This document shows, piece after piece, positions 62,806 to 64,000 of a DNA stretch of 64,000 bases. The notes under the pieces are model-generated. The model made no database searches. It was given only the letters and a program-made list of their open reading frames with translations, and was not told the origin of the DNA. The stretch's first letter is position 1; every line of letters begins with the position of its first letter. Origin of the DNA: Leptolyngbya sp. NIES-2104 (lineage in GTDB: Bacteria > Cyanobacteriota > Cyanobacteriia > Leptolyngbyales > Leptolyngbyaceae); NCBI RefSeq assembly GCF_001485215.1, contig NZ_BBWW01000003.1, forward strand, positions 186,001 through 250,000. The letters are read 5' to 3'. The position numbers were made by a program, and so were the translations under genes.

Positions 62806-63165
62806 ATGTTGAATTTTCCTGATGACCCATTTTCTAAAGCGAATCTCGATCTGCTTGGCCCAGTGGACGTGATTGAATTGATGATCGACCTCCGCATTCA
62901 ACTCGCACAGCTAGAACACAAACTCAAACGATTGCAACCCGTCTTCTTTTCGGCGTGTGTGACACTCGACCAAGCTAAGATTGAACGCGATCGCGCGATT
63001 GTGACGCGCAAGTACACCCCGGCGCAATGGACGTATGCCGCTGATGTCTTAGAACAAGAACTACTACTCAAACAGCTTCGCAAACAGTTTCAGCAGGATC
63101 ATGAGCCAACCGGAGGTCGAGACATCACCTGGATGATTAAATTGCTGCTGGCTCAGCCAAGTTGA
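62806..63165 (+). CDS. small helical hypothetical protein next to tniQ
   Basis: 119 residues from an ATG preceded by GAGAGG. It is highly helical with a coiled-coil segment (VIELMIDLRIQLAQLEHKLK) and a Gln/Lys-rich C-terminal half (TYAADVLEQELLLKQLRKQF). No family recognised. It is convergent with tniQ and overlaps its 3' end by 13 bp, so it is probably carried by the same Tn7-like element as cargo or an accessory factor. Confidence 0.5.
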   Translation: MLNFPDDPFSKANLDLLGPVDVIELMIDLRIQLAQLEHKLKRLQPVFFSACVTLDQAKIERDRAIVTRKYTPAQWTYAADVLEQELLLKQLRKQFQQDHEPTGGRDITWMIKLLLAQPS

Positions 63166-63674
63166 TGCAAATCTGAATCGAACGGGTGCATCTGATGAAA
63201 GGGCAGCCAGCAGCATTCGCAGCACCCGTTTTCCCACAGTGCGGGTAATCGAAATGTAGTGTAACACGCAGGGCAAGCGGTGAGTAATGGAGCATTGTGG
63301 CGATCGCAGTGTTTAACTTCAGTTCGCTGCCACGCTTGACGATGAATTGGTTCTTCTGCATAGCATTTAGGGCAAAGTCGTGTTGCGAGATGGAGTTGCG
63401 ATCGCACTGGTGGCAACATTGCTGCAAGCTCGGTTTCAGACAACCTCAGAAAGCAGACAAGTTTTTTCAATTGCTCCGCGTTTAATGGCTGCCCCAGTGA
63501 CGGCATTTCTAATCCTCGCAGCAATCGTGCATCCATCAACATCAGTTCTGCCAACGCACTTTGACTTAAGCAGTTGGCTCGGCGAAATCGACCCAGATAA
63601 TGCCCTAAGCTTTCTCCACGAAGCGGAGCAATCTGAAATATCCAACCGTCATTAAGCAACTCAATCATCGACAT
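63153..63674 (-). CDS. tniQ: TniQ-family target-selection protein (element C)
   Basis: 173 residues (171 if started at ATG 63668), the short size typical of type V-K CAST TniQ. GWIFQIAPLRGESLGHYLGR and FRRANCLSQSALAELM are the family's N-terminal signature. Zinc-binding Cys/His pairs follow: CPKCYAEEPIHRQAW, CDRHN, CPACYTTF and NGCCECCWLPF. The gene overlaps tnsC by 10 bp, as in known operons tnsB-tnsC-tniQ. TniQ joins the targeting complex (Cas12k-guide RNA or another selector) to TnsC. In CAST elements cas12k would lie downstream (lower coordinates); none is visible there. Confidence 0.88.
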   Translation of the reverse strand: MSMIELLNDGWIFQIAPLRGESLGHYLGRFRRANCLSQSALAELMLMDARLLRGLEMPSLGQPLNAEQLKKLVCFLRLSETELAAMLPPVRSQLHLATRLCPKCYAEEPIHRQAWQRTEVKHCDRHNAPLLTACPACYTTFRLPALWENGCCECCWLPFHQMHPFDSDLHQLG

Positions 63675-64000
63675 TCGGCAGCCACTTCATTCAAAATGTT
63701 GAACTCAATTCGCTTCAGTCCGCGTGACAAGGCTCGTACTGCTGATTCGCGTAAAATGCGATCGAGTAATCCCAGATACCCACCCGTGACAGGTCCGAGA
63801 ATTTTTTGCATTTTGGCACTGCCTAAATGAGAGGGTTCCGGCAATCGCAACACATGAGTTTCCCAAATGGCGCTCGTTTCGACCAATTGGGCACTCGTAA
63901 GCCGTTCATAGCGATGGCTGGCAATAAACCGGCGATGCACTTGTTCATCACGCGGCATCACCGCATCTAAGCGATCCGTTCCCACAAGCACGATCGCAAT
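63665..64000 (-). CDS. tnsC: TnsC ATPase, C-terminal part (element C, 5' end outside window)
   Basis: The frame is open to the window edge (…AIVLVGTDRLDAVMPRDEQV). It contains the sensor-1 block VGTDRLDAV, RRFIASHRYERLTSAQLVET, LRLPEPSHLGSAKMQKILGP and LDRILRESAVRALSRGLKRI with its arginine region, matching the C-terminal half of type V-K CAST TnsC proteins. TnsC is an AAA+ ATPase that forms filaments on DNA and bridges TniQ and TnsB. The sequence is distinct from the N-terminal fragment at 44206-44683, with which it does not overlap, so it belongs to a separate copy. It appears intact as far as seen. Confidence 0.88.
   Translation of the reverse strand: MAIVLVGTDRLDAVMPRDEQVHRRFIASHRYERLTSAQLVETSAIWETHVLRLPEPSHLGSAKMQKILGPVTGGYLGLLDRILRESAVRALSRGLKRIEFNILNEVAAECR

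Overview
The window looks like cyanobacterial DNA, probably from a filamentous Leptolyngbya-like lineage. HIP1-type octamers (GCGATCGC and close variants) are dense throughout, the proteins are typical of cyanobacteria (XisH/XisI, huge calcium-binding-repeat secreted enzymes, two-domain family 2 glycosyltransferases), and codon use is moderate in GC. I see no rRNA, tRNA or CRISPR array. All family names come from reading translated sequence by eye; no database search was possible.

Layout. (1) 1-5.6 kb: end of a K+-channel/TrkA-N protein, a ribbon-helix-helix protein preceded by three 16-bp iterons, a PIG-L deacetylase, a methyltransferase-like protein and a GT4 glycosyltransferase. (2) 6.3-28.1 kb: a phosphorus-scavenging block. 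It holds a 2426-residue 5'-nucleotidase/phytase-like/ExeM-like nuclease fusion, an alkaline phosphatase with calcium-binding repeats, a Na+/phosphate cotransporter, a protease-nuclease fusion, an EEP/phytase fusion and a tandem glycerophosphodiesterase nested in a phytase-like propeller. Together they could release phosphate from DNA, nucleotides, phytate and phospholipid headgroups outside the cell and import it; two candidate Pho boxes fit this. (3) 28.6-35.3 kb: a decaying patch of small metabolic genes, many broken by single-base frameshifts (SnoaL-like, RidA, AraC, luciferase-like monooxygenase, DsbA-like), with intact pirin, CPBP protease and alpha/beta hydrolase genes. (4) 35.4-37.65 kb: an IS4-type insertion sequence abutting a truncated Tn7/CAST-type tnsB and its repeat-rich left end.

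(5) 37.8-42.3 kb: a compact chaperone-usher-like pilus cluster (periplasmic chaperone, pilin-like protein, divergent usher-like protein). (6) 42.3-46.7 kb: broken tnsC and tnsB of a second Tn7/CAST-type element, fused to plasmid-type gene debris; its left end sits inside an adhesin-like gene. (7) 47.5-62.4 kb: two paralogous double-GT2 glycosyltransferases bracketing a telomere-resolvase (protelomerase)-like gene, small two-gene units (DUF5674-type, XisH/XisI), a 374-bp element with 36-bp perfect inverted ends, and a large adhesin whose AT-richer C-terminus looks like a polymorphic-toxin tip followed by a likely immunity gene. (8) 62.8-64.0 kb: tniQ and the end of tnsC from a third Tn7/CAST-type element that continues past the window; no cas12k is visible.

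The right half is thus an accessory hotspot with at least three distinguishable Tn7-like end families. The strongest candidates for something undescribed are the toxin-immunity module, the telomere-resolvase-like gene in a plasmid-derived context, and the stacked Tn7-like elements lacking a visible Cas12k.
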